DNA of 64,000 nt. Origin: JBBROS01 sp965217935. GTDB lineage: Bacteria; Pseudomonadota; Alphaproteobacteria; Acetobacterales; Acetobacteraceae. Every line of letters begins with the position of its first letter. Positions within the stretch are counted from its first letter, which is position 1. Both the position numbers and the translations under genes were made by a program. The notes below the pieces were generated by a model that ran no database searches, had not been told where the DNA came from, and saw only the letters and a program-made list of their open reading frames with translations. This document shows positions 19,153 to 27,373 of the stretch, in pieces. The DNA lies in contig OZ244581.1 in assembly GCA_965217935.1 (NCBI GenBank), forward strand, positions 248,001 to 312,000. The letters run 5' to 3'.

Positions 19153-20688
19153 TCAAATCGTACCGACCGGCCTGCTGAAACGGATGATCAATCCGCCGTA
19201 AACGATTATCGGAAGCGACAACGCAAGGCAGTATAGCGCGATTGACGCGATCCTGCGGGCAATAGGCTGTGCTGTGACAAGCATCGACACCCCGCCAACG
19301 ACCTGAAGGCCTAAGTTTCGAAGATCGTTCAAGGAATGGAATGACTGATCCATTTGGACCATTAGGACGGCAAGTCCCGCACCTGCGGCAAATCCTGCTG
19401 CAAGCACGCCGGTGACGAGCAATATGCGTTTTGGGGCGACAGGAACTTGAGGCACTGTCGGCGGGTCGATGACCTGCATCTTAACCTTCTCGCCCTCCGT
19501 GTCTGCGGCCGTCGAAATACGCATCGACTCTCGCCGAGCAAGTAGGTCCTCGTAGTTGCGCCGGACAACGTCGTAATCGCGATTGAGGTTGACATACTCT
19601 GCCTGCAAACCGGGCGCGCCGCGGGCAATGTCGTTCAAGCGATCGCGCTCTGTCACTGCATCCGCGATCTGCCGCTGCAATGACGCGATGTTGGCATCGT
19701 TTTCTACGACTCGCACCTTCAGTTGCTCATACACGGGGTTAGGGGCCGACCGGCTGCGGCCGTTTGCCTTCGGCGCCGCCGGTCCGCCTGCCTCCCGACT
19801 GCCTCCGCCGTTCCGAAGACTATCAACAAGCCTTCGCTGGGCAATGACGTCCGGATATTGCTCCGTGTAACGCAACCTAAGCTCCGCAAGGGTTCGTTCC
19901 GCCTCGCGGAGCCGGCTCGATCCTCCGCCAGGCGTTGCCGCGTCGGTCTCCGTGACAACCATCGGCTGCGTGTTGCTAAGCTCTTTGTTCAGCGTCTCGC
20001 GCCGCGCAAGCGCATCCTGCAGTTGACCTTGCAACGTACGGACGGTTTGGTTCTGCTGATCAAGCTTGTTCACGCCCCCGCCATCGGGCGGCAACAAATC
20101 TATGTAGCGCGCCCGAAAGTCTGCCCGGCGCCGTTCCGCAGCGCGAAGCTGCTTTTCATACAAATCGATCTGGTCGTTGAGAAACTTCCGCGCGTTCTCG
20201 AGATCGGTCCGGTTGTTCCCGGTTTTGTTCTCGACGAACATGGCCAGCATCGTGCGGACCACCTCGTAGGCGAGCTTCGGGTCGGTGTTTCTATAGGTGA
20301 TCGTGAACAGGGTGCGCGTTTGCGGCGATATCCTGATCTGGCCTGCAAGCCGGTCAACCATCTGCTCCCGCCCGGCTGCCGTTTGCAGTTCTAGTTCTAG
20401 GTTGGTCTTGGAAATAAGCTTCTCAAGATTAGGGCGACTCAGCAACGTACGCTGCAGCACGTCAATCTGACTGGCGTTTGAAGTGTCCACCGCGATGCCT
20501 TTCAGCAACGGGGTGAGCACCGCATCCGTATCAACATAGATCCGAGCGCTCGACTCATACTGATTCGGGATCATAAGGATTGCGCCCCAGCCAAGGGCGC
20601 AGACAAGCCAACTGAACAGGCAAGCTTGCCAGCGGTAATGCCAGGCAGCCGATAGCTGTCGCTGCAGCACAAGCCGAAGATCGTTCAC
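19153..20688 (-). CDS. XrtA-system polysaccharide chain-length determinant (Wzz/GNVR family)
   Basis: 511 residues. An N-terminal membrane segment (about 22-40, CLFSWLVCALGWGAILMI) is followed by a Wzz domain (NQYESSARIYVDTDAVLTPL) and long coiled-coil segments from about 150 to 400. A GNVR-like part (NPVYEQLKVRVVENDANIAS) leads to a second membrane segment near VAPKRILLVTGVLAAG and a further hydrophobic C-terminus. This layout matches the PEP-CTERM/XrtA chain-length family, a periplasm-facing inner-membrane protein controlling exopolysaccharide length. It lacks the fused BY-kinase domain. It is downstream of the export lipoprotein gene by 34 bases and probably in the same transcript. Confidence 0.88.
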   Translation of the reverse strand: MNDLRLVLQRQLSAAWHYRWQACLFSWLVCALGWGAILMIPNQYESSARIYVDTDAVLTPLLKGIAVDTSNASQIDVLQRTLLSRPNLEKLISKTNLELELQTAAGREQMVDRLAGQIRISPQTRTLFTITYRNTDPKLAYEVVRTMLAMFVENKTGNNRTDLENARKFLNDQIDLYEKQLRAAERRRADFRARYIDLLPPDGGGVNKLDQQNQTVRTLQGQLQDALARRETLNKELSNTQPMVVTETDAATPGGGSSRLREAERTLAELRLRYTEQYPDVIAQRRLVDSLRNGGGSREAGGPAAPKANGRSRSAPNPVYEQLKVRVVENDANIASLQRQIADAVTERDRLNDIARGAPGLQAEYVNLNRDYDVVRRNYEDLLARRESMRISTAADTEGEKVKMQVIDPPTVPQVPVAPKRILLVTGVLAAGFAAGAGLAVLMVQMDQSFHSLNDLRNLGLQVVGGVSMLVTAQPIARRIASIALYCLALSLPIIVYGGLIIRFSRPVGTI

Positions 20689-20722
20689 CGTTTGCGTTCC
20701 TGAAAGACGAGGCTGTTGCGAG

Positions 20723-21340
20723 CTAGAAATAGCTTTGCGGAATGATCAAAACGTCGCCTGGCGACATCGCGACATTCTGCGCAATATCCCCGTCCTTGAG
20801 CAGGTCGCTGAGCCTGACATTGATCTTCTGCCGCTTGCCTTTGGCATCCCGCACCAGCACGGCGCTGTTCCCAGCCGCATACCGTGTCAAACCCTTCGTC
20901 AAGATCATCACATCGAGAAGCGTCATGCCGTCCCGATAAGGTACGGCCAGCGGTTCGGTCGCCTCTCCAATCACGCGAATTTGCCGATCAAGCGGACCCT
21001 GAAACCCCCTTACCATAACGGACACGTTCGGTTGTTTCACATACTCCTTCAGATGAGCCTCAATATCCTGACTCAACGCCGTCGGGGTTTTTCCAGCCGC
21101 GACAATATCCGGGATCAGCGGCAGAGAGATTCGGCCATCAGGCCGCACCATAAGATCGGCTACGCTCAGTTGGGGTGATTGGTAAACGAAGACACTCAAT
21201 GTATCGCCAGGACCGATCAGGTATAGAGGAGCATCTCTCAATCCCGCTTCTGGAACGGATGGCGATGAGTTTTTGCCAAAAACCCCGCACCCCGCCAGCA
21301 ATAAACACGTGATAATGCCAATTACCTGTCGCTTCCTCAT
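20723..21340 (-). CDS. XrtA/PEP-CTERM exopolysaccharide export lipoprotein (Wza-like)
   Basis: 205 residues with a lipoprotein signal peptide ending LLLAGCG (Cys near 18). The poly-export domain begins LYLIGPGDTLSVFVYQSPQL and continues with VRPDGRISLPLIPDIVAAGK. Two SLBB-type segments follow (VSVMVRGFQGPLDRQIRVIG and DGMTLLDVMILTKGLTRYA), and the protein ends with GDVLIIPQSYF. Such proteins form the outer-membrane exit channel for capsule or exopolysaccharide. It directly precedes the chain-length gene. The operon appears to start just downstream of tRNA-Val(GAC); no exosortase or glycosyltransferase is attached here. Confidence 0.9.
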   Translation of the reverse strand: MRKRQVIGIITCLLLAGCGVFGKNSSPSVPEAGLRDAPLYLIGPGDTLSVFVYQSPQLSVADLMVRPDGRISLPLIPDIVAAGKTPTALSQDIEAHLKEYVKQPNVSVMVRGFQGPLDRQIRVIGEATEPLAVPYRDGMTLLDVMILTKGLTRYAAGNSAVLVRDAKGKRQKINVRLSDLLKDGDIAQNVAMSPGDVLIIPQSYF

Positions 21341-21374
21341 TTCAAACCCTCTGCGGCGATCAGCTCTGAGCCGG

Positions 21375-21446
21375 TAGGCGTGGAAGGAATCGAACCCTCT
21401 CCCTCTGCCATGTCATAGCAGCGCTCTGCCAATGAGCTACACGCCT
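21375..21446 (-). tRNA. tRNA-Val(GAC), CCA not encoded
   Basis: On the minus strand AGGCGTG pairs with CACGCCT. The D arm is GCTCATTGGCAGAGC, and an anticodon stem CTGCT/GGCAG with one G-T pair closes the loop ATGACAT, anticodon GAC. The T arm is GAGGGTTCGATTCCTTC, then discriminator A. CCA is not encoded, unlike the other two tRNAs in the window, and the stem pairing is weaker than usual. The fold is complete, so I favour a real tRNA over a relic. Confidence 0.75.
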
Positions 21447-21503
21447 TTAATATGATGTTAACAACCTGCGTAAATGCATGACCTTGCATGGTTGTGATAG
21501 GGA

Positions 21504-22511
21504 TCATGCGCGCTCATACTGCTTGTCGCCCGCGGAATCATGGACTGGGAGTCCAGTCCATGTCTTCTGGCCCGTCCGCGTTGCGTTGTTTCGGCCGACT
21601 TGAAGCAATCCGTCTGCAAGCCCTTGGCGTAGCGTGACATCAGCTTGAACTCCAAGCAAGGACGCCGCCTTGGCCGGAGCGCCGATCGAGCGGCGGATGT
21701 CACCCGGCCGCGCCGGACCGTGGACCACGACCGGACGTACCCCAAGCAACTCCGCCATCAGGCCAGAGAGCTGACCGATCGACGTTCCCCGGCCCGTACA
21801 GGCATTGAGCACGACTGCTCCCCGTCGCATGCTGGCAAAATCCATGCCGGCCACAAGGAACGCGACGATGTCGTCCACGTAAATGAAATCCCTGACTTGC
21901 TCGCCATCTCCGTGCAACGAAATCTCTCGGCCGGTCGAAAGAGCTGCTGCGAAGATCGAGATGACGCCGCTATAGGGCGACGACGGGTCCTGCCGAGGGC
22001 CATAGACGTTGAAGAACCGAAACCCGGCCGAAGGCACGCCATGAACGACGCTGCCCGCCGCAGCATGCAGCTCCGAGCCGAGCTTGTCGGCGCCATACGA
22101 CGAGAGCGGCTTCGTGGGCGATGTTTCCGTCGCAATGCCGTCGGTCGCGCCATACACGGCCGCGGAGGACGCATAGACGACCGGCAGCCGTCCGTAAGCA
22201 CGCGCCGCATCGAAGACCGCGATCGTGCCGCCGAAGTTGACCCGGTGCGTCCCAAGCCAATCCTCGTTGCCACGAGCGACCGAGGCAATTGCCGCCAAGT
22301 GGAAACAGCCATCCACGCCTTCAAAGGCTGCACGCACGGTCAGCGGGTCGGCCACGTCGCCGACGACGAGCTCGCAGCGCGGATCGACGTTGTCGCGCTT
22401 GCCGGTGGAAAGGTCATCGAGGATGCGGACGCGATGGCCTGCGGCGAGCAAGGCGTCCGCCAGATGCGAGCCGATGAACCCGGCCCCGCCTGTAACGAGA
22501 TATGCGCTCAT
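21504..22511 (-). CDS. NAD-dependent epimerase/dehydratase (UDP-glucose 4-epimerase-like)
   Basis: 335 residues. The N-terminal Rossmann fold shows VTGGAGFIGSHLADALLAAG; the catalytic pair is in SSYGADKLGSE (Tyr-x-x-x-Lys), with upstream VYASSAAVYGATD supplying the serine. The substrate half contains FRFFNVYGPRQDPSSPYSGV, typical of extended SDRs acting on UDP-sugars. The start ATG overlaps the glmS stop codon, so it is translated as the third gene of the glmU-glmS operon. This suggests action on UDP-GlcNAc or a related sugar for envelope polysaccharide. The exact substrate cannot be told. The last 40 residues are poorly conserved. Confidence 0.85.
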   Translation of the reverse strand: MSAYLVTGGAGFIGSHLADALLAAGHRVRILDDLSTGKRDNVDPRCELVVGDVADPLTVRAAFEGVDGCFHLAAIASVARGNEDWLGTHRVNFGGTIAVFDAARAYGRLPVVYASSAAVYGATDGIATETSPTKPLSSYGADKLGSELHAAAGSVVHGVPSAGFRFFNVYGPRQDPSSPYSGVISIFAAALSTGREISLHGDGEQVRDFIYVDDIVAFLVAGMDFASMRRGAVVLNACTGRGTSIGQLSGLMAELLGVRPVVVHGPARPGDIRRSIGAPAKAASLLGVQADVTLRQGLADGLLQVGRNNATRTGQKTWTGLPVHDSAGDKQYERA

Positions 22512-24331
22512 TCGACCGTCACCGATTTTGCCAAGTTGCGCGGCTGGTCGACATCCGTGCCGCGAAGCACTGCCGTGTGGTAGGCCAGCATCTGCACGGC
22601 GACGGCATAGACGATGGGCGCGACGAACGGGTCAACCGCTGGCAATTCAAGGCACTCGACCGAGATCGTCCGGAGCTTCGCGCAACCCGCCCTATCGCTC
22701 AAGACAATGATCTGCCCGCCCCTCGCTCCTGCCTCCTGCACGTTGCTGGCGGTTTTCTCGAACAGCGGACCTGACGGCACGATCGAGAGGATCGGCACCT
22801 GACGGTCGATCAGCGCGATCGGACCATGCTTCATCTCCCCTGCGGCATAGCCTTCGGCATGTATATAGCATATCTCTTTCAGCTTCAGCGCGGCCTCAAG
22901 GGCAATCGCATGGCTGGCGCCCCGTCCCAGGCACAGGACGTCCCGGGCCAAGGTCATCCGCTCTGCAAGCCGGCGAATCGGCGTTTCAAGCGCCAGCACG
23001 TCGGCGGCACGGCTCGGAACCTCCAGCAGATGCGAGACCAGGCGCTCCTCCTCGGCGGCGCCGATCCGCCCGTAAGCCTTTGCCACCGCGATGGCAAGGC
23101 ACGCCATGACCGTCAACTGCGCCGTAAAAGCCTTCGTGCTCGCAACCCCGATCTCAGGGCCGGCCACGGTCTCCAGCACGACATCGCTTTCGCGGGCCAT
23201 CGTGCTCTCCGGCACGTTCAGCACCGACACCACATGCTGCCCAGCGCCGCGCATGTAGCGCAACGCGGCAAGCGTATCCGCGGTCTCGCCGCTCTGGCTG
23301 ACCAGCAGCCCGACCCCGCCCGACGGCAATGGCGGCATGCGGTATCGCAGCTCGCTCGCGAAATCGATGTCGCTCGGCAGCCGGGCCAGCTCCTCGATCC
23401 AGTGCCGCCCGGCAAGCCCGGCGAAATAGGCTCCGCCACAGGCGCTCAGCGTGATCCGCGGCACTTGGTCCCAGGCGAACGGCAGGTCCGGCAACGTTAC
23501 GCTCCGGGTCGCCGGGTCGAGCATGCGTGCGAGCGTCTGCCCGATCGCGGCCGGATGCTCGTGCAGCTCCTTCTCCATGAAATGGCGGTAGCCGTCCTTG
23601 CCGACAACCGCTCCGGTCTGCACCGTCATCCGCACCGGCCGGTTCACCGCCTCGCCCGAGGGGTTGAACACCGCGGCGCCGGTTTGCGATACAACCGCCC
23701 AGTCGCCATCGTGAAGATAGGCGATCCGCCGGGTCAGCGGCGCAAGCGCCAGGCTGTCGCTGCCGAGGTACATTCCCGTATCGCCGAAGCCGATCGCGAG
23801 CGGCGCGCCGTGTTGCGCGCCGATCATCAAACCGGGCTGGCCGGCAAACAGCATCGCCAGCGCGTAGGCGCCTTCGAGCCGCAGGAATGCCGCCCGCGCC
23901 GCATCGACCGGCGCCATCCCCTGGCGCAAATGCAGATCGACGAGCTGGGCCACCGTTTCGGTGTCCGTCTCCGTCTCGAACACCTGCCCTTCCGCCTCAA
24001 GTTCGGCGCGCAGGGCCGCATGGTTCTCGATGATGCCGTTGTGCACGACGCTCACCCGCGGCGTGCCGTGCGGATGCGCGTTGCGCTGGGTCGGCGCGCC
24101 GTGCGTCGCCCAGCGCGTATGCCCGATCCCGGTCGTCCCCTGCATCGGCTCGCGCCGCAGGACTTCGGCCAAGTTCATCAGTTTGCCCGGCGCACGCCGG
24201 CGCTCGATTGCCGGGCCGACCAAAGTCGCGATTCCCGCGCTGTCGTAACCGCGGTATTCGAGCCGCTGCAGCGCTTCCAGCAGCAACGGCGCTGCCGGCT
24301 CAGAGCCGATGATCCCGACGATGCCGCACAT
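22508..24331 (-). CDS. glmS: Glutamine--fructose-6-phosphate aminotransferase (isomerizing)
   Basis: 607 residues. The mature N-terminus MCGIVGIIGSEP places the catalytic Cys directly after Met. The glutaminase domain shows RLEYRGYDSAGIATL and GHTRWATHGAPTQRNAHPHG. Two SIS isomerase domains follow (ITLSACGGAYFAGLAGRHWI and VLCLGRGASHAIALEAALKL), and the protein ends with PRNLAKSVTVE as expected. It makes glucosamine-6-phosphate from fructose-6-phosphate and glutamine, the first step to UDP-GlcNAc. It immediately follows glmU with no gap and overlaps the epimerase start by four bases, so the three genes form one unit. Confidence 0.97.
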   Translation of the reverse strand: MCGIVGIIGSEPAAPLLLEALQRLEYRGYDSAGIATLVGPAIERRRAPGKLMNLAEVLRREPMQGTTGIGHTRWATHGAPTQRNAHPHGTPRVSVVHNGIIENHAALRAELEAEGQVFETETDTETVAQLVDLHLRQGMAPVDAARAAFLRLEGAYALAMLFAGQPGLMIGAQHGAPLAIGFGDTGMYLGSDSLALAPLTRRIAYLHDGDWAVVSQTGAAVFNPSGEAVNRPVRMTVQTGAVVGKDGYRHFMEKELHEHPAAIGQTLARMLDPATRSVTLPDLPFAWDQVPRITLSACGGAYFAGLAGRHWIEELARLPSDIDFASELRYRMPPLPSGGVGLLVSQSGETADTLAALRYMRGAGQHVVSVLNVPESTMARESDVVLETVAGPEIGVASTKAFTAQLTVMACLAIAVAKAYGRIGAAEEERLVSHLLEVPSRAADVLALETPIRRLAERMTLARDVLCLGRGASHAIALEAALKLKEICYIHAEGYAAGEMKHGPIALIDRQVPILSIVPSGPLFEKTASNVQEAGARGGQIIVLSDRAGCAKLRTISVECLELPAVDPFVAPIVYAVAVQMLAYHTAVLRGTDVDQPRNLAKSVTVE

Positions 24332-25639
24332 TCAGGAACGCTCCTTTGCCAACCGGCGTGCCGCCGCCCGCCCTGGCTTGTTCGACTGCCGCGCCCGGCC
24401 GAATGCCATGGCGTCCGGCTCCACGTCCTGGGTGACGACGCTGCCCGCTGCCACGAACGCGCCATCGCCCAAGCTGACCGGAGCGACGAGGGTGGCATGG
24501 GTGCCGACGAACACGCCCGCGCCGATCTCGGTGCGATGCTTGGCGTAGCCATCGTAATTGCAGGTGATGGTTCCCGCGCCGATGTTCGTGCCGGCGCCGA
24601 TGCTGCTGTCGCCGAGATAGGTCAGGTGGTTGGCCTTGGCGCCTTCTCCAAGCCGGGCCGCTTTCAGCTCCACGAAATTGCCGATATGGGCGCGGGCGCC
24701 GACGTCCGTGCCGGGGCGCAGCCGGGCGTAAGGGCCGATGACCGCTCCGGCGCCGACCCGGCTTCCTTCCAGATGGCTGAACGCCCGAATGCTTGCCCCC
24801 TTTGCGACATGCACGCCCGGGCCGAACACCACGTGAGGCTCCACGACGACGTCGGGCTCCAGCACGGTGTCGGCGCTGAAGAACACCGTCTCCGGCGCTA
24901 TCAGGGTTGCGCCGCCGTCCATTGCCGCCGTCCGCATCCAGCCCTGTATCGTTGCCTCGGCCTGCGCCAGCTCGGACCGGGAATTGATGCCCCGCAACTC
25001 TGCCTCGGGCGCCTCGACCACGCGCACGAGTTTGTCCTCGGACACGGCGGCAGCTACGCACTCGGTCAGATAGAACTCGCCGGTGGCCTCGCTCGGCCTG
25101 ACCTGGCGCAGCCAGCGGGCCAGGTCGGCGGCGGCGGCGCAAAATACGCCGGCGTTGCACAACGGAACGGAGCGCTCAGTCTCGCTGGCATCGGCCCATT
25201 CCACGATACGCTCCACCCGGTCATCGGCCGCGATCACCCGCCCATACCGGCCAGGGTCAGCCGGGCGCATCGCCAGCATTGATAGGGCCGCGCCGGCGCG
25301 AGCAGCAACCAAGCGTTGCAGCGTGCAGGGCCGGATCAGCGGATTGTCGGCATAGAGCACGGCGACCTCGCCCTCTCCGAACCAGTCCGCCGCCTGCAGC
25401 GCCGCGTGAGCCGTGCCCAACCGCTCCCGCTGAATGACGACCGTGTGCGGCGAAGCAACCCGCGCGACTTCGTCCATCGCCGGCCCGAGCACAACCACGA
25501 GCTGGTCGAACGCCGCCTCGCAGCTCGCGATCAGATGCTTCAGCATCGGCCGGCCCGCGATCAGGTGCATCGCCTTGGGCTGCCCGGACTTCATGCGCGT
25601 GCCAAACCCGGCCGCCAATATGACGGCTGTCTTAGTCAT
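24332..25639 (-). CDS. glmU: Bifunctional N-acetylglucosamine-1-P uridyltransferase / glucosamine-1-P acetyltransferase
   Basis: 435 residues. The N-terminal nucleotidyltransferase begins with AVILAAGFGTRMKSGQPKAM, including the Arg and Lys of the active site. The linker leads to a left-handed beta-helix acetyltransferase with repeated hexapeptides (VVVEPHVVFGPGVHVAKGAS, VIGPYARLRPGTDVGARAHI) and the conserved HLTYLGDSSIGAGTNIGAGT. It converts GlcN-1-P to UDP-GlcNAc. It is the first gene of the operon and is divergent from gph. A basic tail (RQSNKPGRAAARRLAKERS) is typical of alphaproteobacterial forms. Confidence 0.96.
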   Translation of the reverse strand: MTKTAVILAAGFGTRMKSGQPKAMHLIAGRPMLKHLIASCEAAFDQLVVVLGPAMDEVARVASPHTVVIQRERLGTAHAALQAADWFGEGEVAVLYADNPLIRPCTLQRLVAARAGAALSMLAMRPADPGRYGRVIAADDRVERIVEWADASETERSVPLCNAGVFCAAAADLARWLRQVRPSEATGEFYLTECVAAAVSEDKLVRVVEAPEAELRGINSRSELAQAEATIQGWMRTAAMDGGATLIAPETVFFSADTVLEPDVVVEPHVVFGPGVHVAKGASIRAFSHLEGSRVGAGAVIGPYARLRPGTDVGARAHIGNFVELKAARLGEGAKANHLTYLGDSSIGAGTNIGAGTITCNYDGYAKHRTEIGAGVFVGTHATLVAPVSLGDGAFVAAGSVVTQDVEPDAMAFGRARQSNKPGRAAARRLAKERS

Positions 25640-25735
25640 CGGCCGCGCGCAGCATCGGTGTCATTGGCCCCGCGTAGCGTCCTGCCGGCGTTTGTGTCAA
25701 AGGACCGTTTGTCAATTTTGGTGTCAGAAAACAAC

Positions 25736-26389
25736 ATGACGCAACCGACGCTCCTGCTTGACCTTGACGGCACGCTGGTCGATTCCGTCCCGGACCTGCT
25801 CGCAAGCTGCAACCGCATGATGGGGCGGCGCGGCCTTGCCCCGTTCACGGCGCCGGCGCTGACAGCCATGGTCGGCGACGGGGCGCCCGCCCTCGTGCAG
25901 CGCGTCATGTCCGCCCGCGGCCGGACGCCGACGGAGCAGGATTTGCGGGATTTCCTCGACGACTACATGGGCCATGTCGCGGAGAGCACCCGCCCCTATC
26001 CTGGCGTTGCGGCCACCCTGACCAGAATGGCCGCAGCCGGGTGGCGCCTCGCGGTCTGCAGCAACAAGCCAGTCGCCGCCGCGCGTTCGGTGCTGGCCGA
26101 GCTTGATCTGCTCGACCGCTTCGCTGCCGTCAGCGGCGGCGACAGCGTGCCAAGCCGCAAGCCCGACCCGGCGCACCTGATCGCGACGCTGAGCGAAGCG
26201 GGCGGCGTTCCCGGGCGGGCCATCATGGTCGGCGACCATCACAACGACATCGCTGCCGCCAAAGCCGCTGGCATTCCCTGCATCTTCGCCGCCTGGGGCT
26301 ATGGCACGGACACGATCGGCCTGGAGGCAAACGCCGTCGCGCGCAGCTTCAGCGATGTCCCAGCGCTTGCCGCCCGGCTCCTGTCGTAA
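25736..26389 (+). CDS. gph: Phosphoglycolate phosphatase (HAD family)
   Basis: 217 residues from ATG 25736. HAD motif I is LLLDLDGTLVDSVPDLLAS with nucleophile Asp and the acid two residues on. Motif II is LAVCSNKP, motif III a lysine in SRKPDPAHL, and motif IV MVGDHHNDIAAAKAAGIP. A helical cap lies between motifs I and II. The arrangement matches Gph, which removes 2-phosphoglycolate formed in DNA repair and photorespiration-like reactions. An in-frame GTG at 25721 is an alternative start, while the long frame further upstream is antisense to glmU and not real. The gene is divergent from glmU. Confidence 0.88.
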   Translation: MTQPTLLLDLDGTLVDSVPDLLASCNRMMGRRGLAPFTAPALTAMVGDGAPALVQRVMSARGRTPTEQDLRDFLDDYMGHVAESTRPYPGVAATLTRMAAAGWRLAVCSNKPVAAARSVLAELDLLDRFAAVSGGDSVPSRKPDPAHLIATLSEAGGVPGRAIMVGDHHNDIAAAKAAGIPCIFAAWGYGTDTIGLEANAVARSFSDVPALAARLLS

Positions 26390-26456
26390 CGACGCATACT
26401 CTTGATGCAACTCAGCCAACATTCCCGCATCATGCCGCGCGAATATGAACAAAACC

Positions 26457-27218
26457 TCAACCCGACGGCGCGTTGACGAGATACATCGTCGCGTCCCCAA
26501 ACCACCGCGTCTTGAACGCGACCCGCACCGGAATCCGCAGCCCGCCCGGCGCCACTGCCGCGAACCAGGCGGTCCCCTCCTGCTTGCGCTGCAGCGTCTC
26601 CCGGTCCGCATCGAGCATGAACCCACCCGTCTGCCGGCCGACGAAATCGCAGCGCAGCGCCGGCCCGGCAAAACTCGACCGGCTCGTCGGCTGCAGCGTC
26701 TGCACCACGCTGGTCCGCACGTCCATCACCCCAAGCCGCCGCCCGTCGAACGTTTTGACCCGGCCGTCGCACCGGCCCGTCGCGCTCACCTCCCGGATCA
26801 GGTCCGCCATGGCGCTGAGCGGGTCGATGGTCCCCGCTTGCTCGGCCTGCGGCACCGGCTCGCGCTCGCCCGTGATGGAGGGAAGCAGCTGGCGGACCTG
26901 CGGCTGCCCGTTGACGTAGTCGATCTGCGTCACGCGCTGCTCACCCCGCGTCACCCCGCTGCCGAACAGGCGGAGCGGCACGGCACGGCCCTGCACGAAG
27001 CGGCCCTCGGCCGTGGTGGACTGCTGGCTTCGCATGAAAAACCCGAATGCGCCGACGGTATGGAAATCAATGCTCACGCGGTATCGCTCCGACCCAAGGT
27101 CGAACCGCGCGTCGATGTCCATGACCTCCAAGCCAGCGGCATAGACTTGGTAATGCGCCTCCACCGCCCGCGCCGGGACAGCGAACAGGACCAGCAAACA
27201 TAATGACCAGCGTAGCAT
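26457..27218 (-). CDS. DUF3108 domain periplasmic protein
   Basis: 253 residues with a signal peptide, MLRWSLCLLVLFAVPARA, cut near residue 18. The rest is beta-rich: YQVYAAGLEVMDIDARFDLG, then RYRVSIDFHTVGAFGFFMRS, and toward the end RIPVRVAFKTRWFGDATMYL. This is the DUF3108 pattern. Members are probably periplasmic lipid- or polymer-binding proteins, but no function is established. The gene is convergent with gph and stands just upstream of, and opposite to, tRNA-Val(CAC). Confidence 0.82.
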   Translation of the reverse strand: MLRWSLCLLVLFAVPARAVEAHYQVYAAGLEVMDIDARFDLGSERYRVSIDFHTVGAFGFFMRSQQSTTAEGRFVQGRAVPLRLFGSGVTRGEQRVTQIDYVNGQPQVRQLLPSITGEREPVPQAEQAGTIDPLSAMADLIREVSATGRCDGRVKTFDGRRLGVMDVRTSVVQTLQPTSRSSFAGPALRCDFVGRQTGGFMLDADRETLQRKQEGTAWFAAVAPGGLRIPVRVAFKTRWFGDATMYLVNAPSG

Positions 27219-27298
27219 GGCCTATTAATGTCGCCGCCTTGCCCAAGCTGCAACTTGACAGTGGCGACCCGGCCGCGCCACACACGCGCCGTGCAGAC

Positions 27299-27373
27299 GG
27301 GCGCGTAGCTCAGCGGTAGAGCATTCGCTTCACACGCGAAGGGTCACAGGTTCAATCCCTGTCGCGCCCACCA
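27299..27373 (+). tRNA. tRNA-Val(CAC), CCA encoded
   Basis: The acceptor GGGCGCG pairs with CGCGCCC. The D arm is GCTCAGCGGTAGAGC. Anticodon stem TTCGC/GCGAA closes the loop TTCACAC, anticodon CAC. The T arm contains GGTTCAATCC. The discriminator A is followed by encoded CCA (27371-27373). Its last 22 bases overlap, in antisense, the 3' end of the M20 peptidase gene. Confidence 0.96.

Noticed and set aside
21375..21446. tRNA-Val(GAC) as a pseudo-tRNA because CCA is missing and the anticodon stem has a G-T pair
   Set aside because: All stems still fold and key loop bases are present; CCA can be added by the nucleotidyltransferase, so I kept it as a tRNA at lower confidence.
22826..25282. 818-codon open frame opposite glmS and glmU
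   Set aside because: Composition artefact; glmS and glmU on the other strand are unmistakable.
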